Shown: in pieces, positions 8,976 to 10,924 of the stretch
How positions within the stretch are numbered: the stretch's first letter is position 1
How the letters are laid out: every line of letters begins with the position of its first letter
NCBI RefSeq assembly: GCF_000611645.1
Contig: NW_014013370.1
Location: forward strand, 18,482 to 29,405
From: Monoraphidium neglectum
Lineage: Eukaryota; Chlorophyta; Chlorophyceae; Sphaeropleales; Selenastraceae
DNA: 10,924 nt
Reading direction: 5' to 3'
Translations under genes and position numbers: made by a program
Notes under the pieces: generated by a model
What the model was told of the DNA's origin: nothing
Database searches by the model: none
Seen by the model: only the letters and a program-made list of their open reading frames with translations

Positions 8976-9653
8976 CCATATGACATGCCAAACGGGCAGG
9001 GGCCTGTTCTGGCTGCTTTTGTGCAGCGGCCAGCTGGCGCATTTGTGGTTGGCGCTATGGCTGCTCTAGTGTTGCTCGTTAATCTGGACCACGACTAAGC
9101 CACTCGGATTGTTCACATGGGTGACACACATTATCGAATGCCGAGTGCTTGCCCACCGGCGGCCCCGGCATGCCTGAAACCAAGTAAAGCATCCAGTTTA
9201 TTGACTTGGATCAACACAAACAAACCCTGTATTTACAAGGGCGTTGCAGCAACAAAACTGAGCTGCAGCAGCTTACTAAGCACATGTACAGGTTGAGCGG
9301 GGGCTGCAGCAGCACACATGCAGGACAATGTCGCACACCGCGTCGTCTGGGCGATGTGTAGCACGACCACAGGGGGAACGTGGAGCACCTGCCGGCAACC
9401 CAGCAGCGAAAGCCAGCGCTCACATCCGTGCAACTAGCTAGCCGGCCTCACGCATGCGCCGGCCCGCGAGGAGCGCGCAGCGTGCGCGCCCCTTTGACCA
9501 GCTGCCATTGGTGGGACCCTCCGGCGTTTGCCCACCCACCGACCCCCGGCCCAAGACTTGCGCCTCTGATCCCTCGTGTGAATGGTGCTGGCACCCTTGA
9601 GGCACCGCAGCCCTCTTCACAACCTTCGTCCGCTCTCGCGCTTGCGGGGCTCC
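8976..9653. other. convergent 3' spacer between the small membrane-protein gene and PEX11
   Basis: The plus-strand gene ends at 8975 and the minus-strand PEX11 ends at 9654, so this is shared 3' sequence. The right part, down to about 9220, is probably the PEX11 3' UTR because it ends at a minus-strand TGTAA. I found no plus-strand TGTAA between 8976 and 9240, so the poly(A) site of the small gene is unassigned. No coding exon was recognised. Confidence 0.55.
9233..9237 (-). terminator. TGTAA poly(A) signal of the PEX11 gene
   Basis: This is a minus-strand TGTAA about 415 bases after the PEX11 stop codon, within an imperfect inverted repeat (CCTTGTAAATACAGGG). It is the first such signal downstream of that gene in the window. 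Confidence 0.5.
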
Positions 9654-10871
9654 TCAGCTGCCCCAATTCTTGTATGTGCTCACGGCTGCCGAGACCAGCC
9701 CGGCCAGGGCCAGCACCACCGGGTGGCTCACTTGCTGGTACCTGTGAGAGCAAGATAAGGGGGGTGTCGCTGTATATGTCTATCTCAGCGTGCTGTGTGT
9801 GTTCCTCAGGGGGTTTAACGTGTGCGTGCTTGCAAGCAAGAGCATCAGCAGCGTGCCCACGCACACCTGTGATCGGTGATGTCAGCGAGCGCCAGCAGTC
9901 CGTCCGCCATGTCCTGGACTACGAAGGCCGCCCTCAGCACGCGTGCAGTCCGCAGGTCTGAGATCTGCTTGACGATCTCGGGATCTGCCTCGCCGTCCTG
10001 CGAGGCGGTGGGCGGGACGGCGAGAGTGTAACAGGCGCTCAGATTCCCAGGGACATTGGATCCGGGCCAAGACGGGGATCAATTTGGCAGAGGCTGGCAG
10101 GTGCTGGCACGGTCGTCCGCACTCCGGTGCCCGTACACTCAGCCTTAACCACTGTTGCGTCCCAGCTGCACGTGCTGCGGCTCCCCCGGCCCCCCATGCT
10201 CCTCAGAACGAGGCACCGCCCTGCTGTGCACGCCGCGCAGCAGGCGCGGCGCGGCGCACCTTTGCCGCTTTGAGCAATCGCGCCCGCAGCAGCAGCTCCT
10301 GCAGCTGCATAACCCTGATGCGGTGCAAATTGACGGCGATGTTGGCCGCGTAGCCGGCCGCCTCTGCGTAGGCGGAGACCTTGGACAGCCGCTTCTCCAT
10401 AGATCTGGAGATCACGCCCGCCTTCATCAGCCTGCCGCGAGGGTTGACAGATCTGGAGGTCATCCGCAAAGCCAGGTCGCGGTCGTGTTGCCGGGAGGGG
10501 GAAGCGGCGGGAGTGCGGGGCAGTCCTGGGGCCTGCGGCGGGCCGGCTGCCCCGCATGACAGGTGTGCTGAGGGGTGCCAAGGGGCATGGCTAAGGTATA
10601 ACTTCTTGTCCTTTCCTAGGGGTGTGCATGCTGGTCGGCTGGAGCACGCCTGGCGGCCTTGAAAGGCTAGGGACCGCCATGCAGGCCGCACGGAGTACGA
10701 GACGGCGCCCACCACATGAACTGATCCAGGAAGTAATACACCCCCTCGCCCGCAAACGTGGTGACCTCCAGGAGCCCGAGGATGTAGTCGCGCCCGCTGC
10801 TCGCGCGCCACAGCCCGCTGCGCCGCAGGCCGTTCACATCCTGCAGGAATTTGCCCAGGCGGTACGCCTTG
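9654..10871 (-). CDS. PEX11: PEX11 peroxisomal biogenesis/division protein, N-terminal exon(s) outside window
   Basis: PEX11 proteins sit in the peroxisomal membrane and drive its elongation before division. Minus-strand exons: 10871-10713, 10431-10260, 9997-9867 and 9741-9654, with GT-AG introns and matching phases; 183 complete codons including the TGA at 9656-9654. The first visible exon begins with a split codon after an acceptor (CCCCCCTCCAG), so at least one 5' exon, perhaps 40-60 residues, lies beyond 10924. Visible family features are YRLGKFLQDVNGLRR, then GLLEVTTFAGEGVYYFLDQFMW, matching the conserved PEX11 stretch that ends in an F-L-D-Q-F/W pattern. Next comes a basic helical region (ISRSMEKRLSKVSAYAEAAGY, RIRVMQLQELLLRARLL), a helix IVKQISDLRTARVLRAAFVV, and a C-terminal hydrophobic span HPVVLALAGLVSAAVSTY followed by KNWGS. 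The PEX11 call is firm; the subtype is not resolved. Confidence 0.85.
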
Positions 10872-10924
10872 CTGGAGGGGGGCGTGGTGTGTGTTTGAGG
10901 CGGGGGGAGGGGTGAGGGGAAGGG

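Noticed and set aside
9226..9242. Imperfect palindrome CCCTGTATTTACAAGGG as a hairpin terminator
   Set aside because: Pairing is imperfect and the setting is eukaryotic. The TGTAA inside it is better read as a poly(A) signal.
1..10924. Search for tRNA, rRNA, CRISPR, transposon ends or prokaryotic operons
   Set aside because: Nothing matching these was seen by eye on either strand; all genes are intron-bearing eukaryotic types.

Overview
The window looks like gene-dense, GC-rich nuclear DNA of a green alga; a Chlorella-like trebouxiophyte is a reasonable guess. Five protein genes can be rebuilt from short exons (about 27 to 435 bases) separated by introns of about 120 to 460 bases, nearly all GT-AG and all phase-consistent. 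The green-algal type poly(A) signal TGTAA lies downstream of three of the genes. The families are eukaryotic (PEX11, tail-anchored heme oxygenase, neuferricin-like cytochrome b5) plus one bacterial-type enzyme (CysM-like cysteine synthase) behind a transit-like leader. There are no operons, Shine-Dalgarno sites, CRISPR arrays or recognisable mobile elements.

Layout. Positions 1-2534, minus strand: CysM-type cysteine synthase, six exons, running off the left edge with an extra C-terminal domain. Positions 2535-3676: spacer holding the cysteine synthase promoter side and the 3' region of the next gene. Positions 3677 to about 5454, minus strand: tail-anchored heme oxygenase homologue, six exons, with one apparent GC-AG intron and a changed distal-helix motif. 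Positions 5337-7549, plus strand: membrane-anchored neuferricin/CYB5D2-like heme-binding protein, six exons. Positions 8025-8975, plus strand: a three-exon gene for a small single-span membrane protein of 59 residues that I do not recognise. Positions 9654-10871, minus strand: PEX11 peroxisome-division protein, last four exons, entering from the right edge.

How the genes relate. The most suggestive arrangement is the head-to-head pair at about 5200-5450. A heme-degrading enzyme family member anchored in the ER or a similar membrane and a membrane-bound MAPR-type heme-binding protein share one promoter region, and their predicted first exons overlap on opposite strands. The cysteine synthase (plastid or mitochondrial sulfur assimilation), the small membrane protein and PEX11 (peroxisome) have no obvious pathway link to them. 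All exon models were built by eye from reading frame, splice consensus and remembered family sequence, without transcript data. The first exons of the divergent pair are the least certain part.
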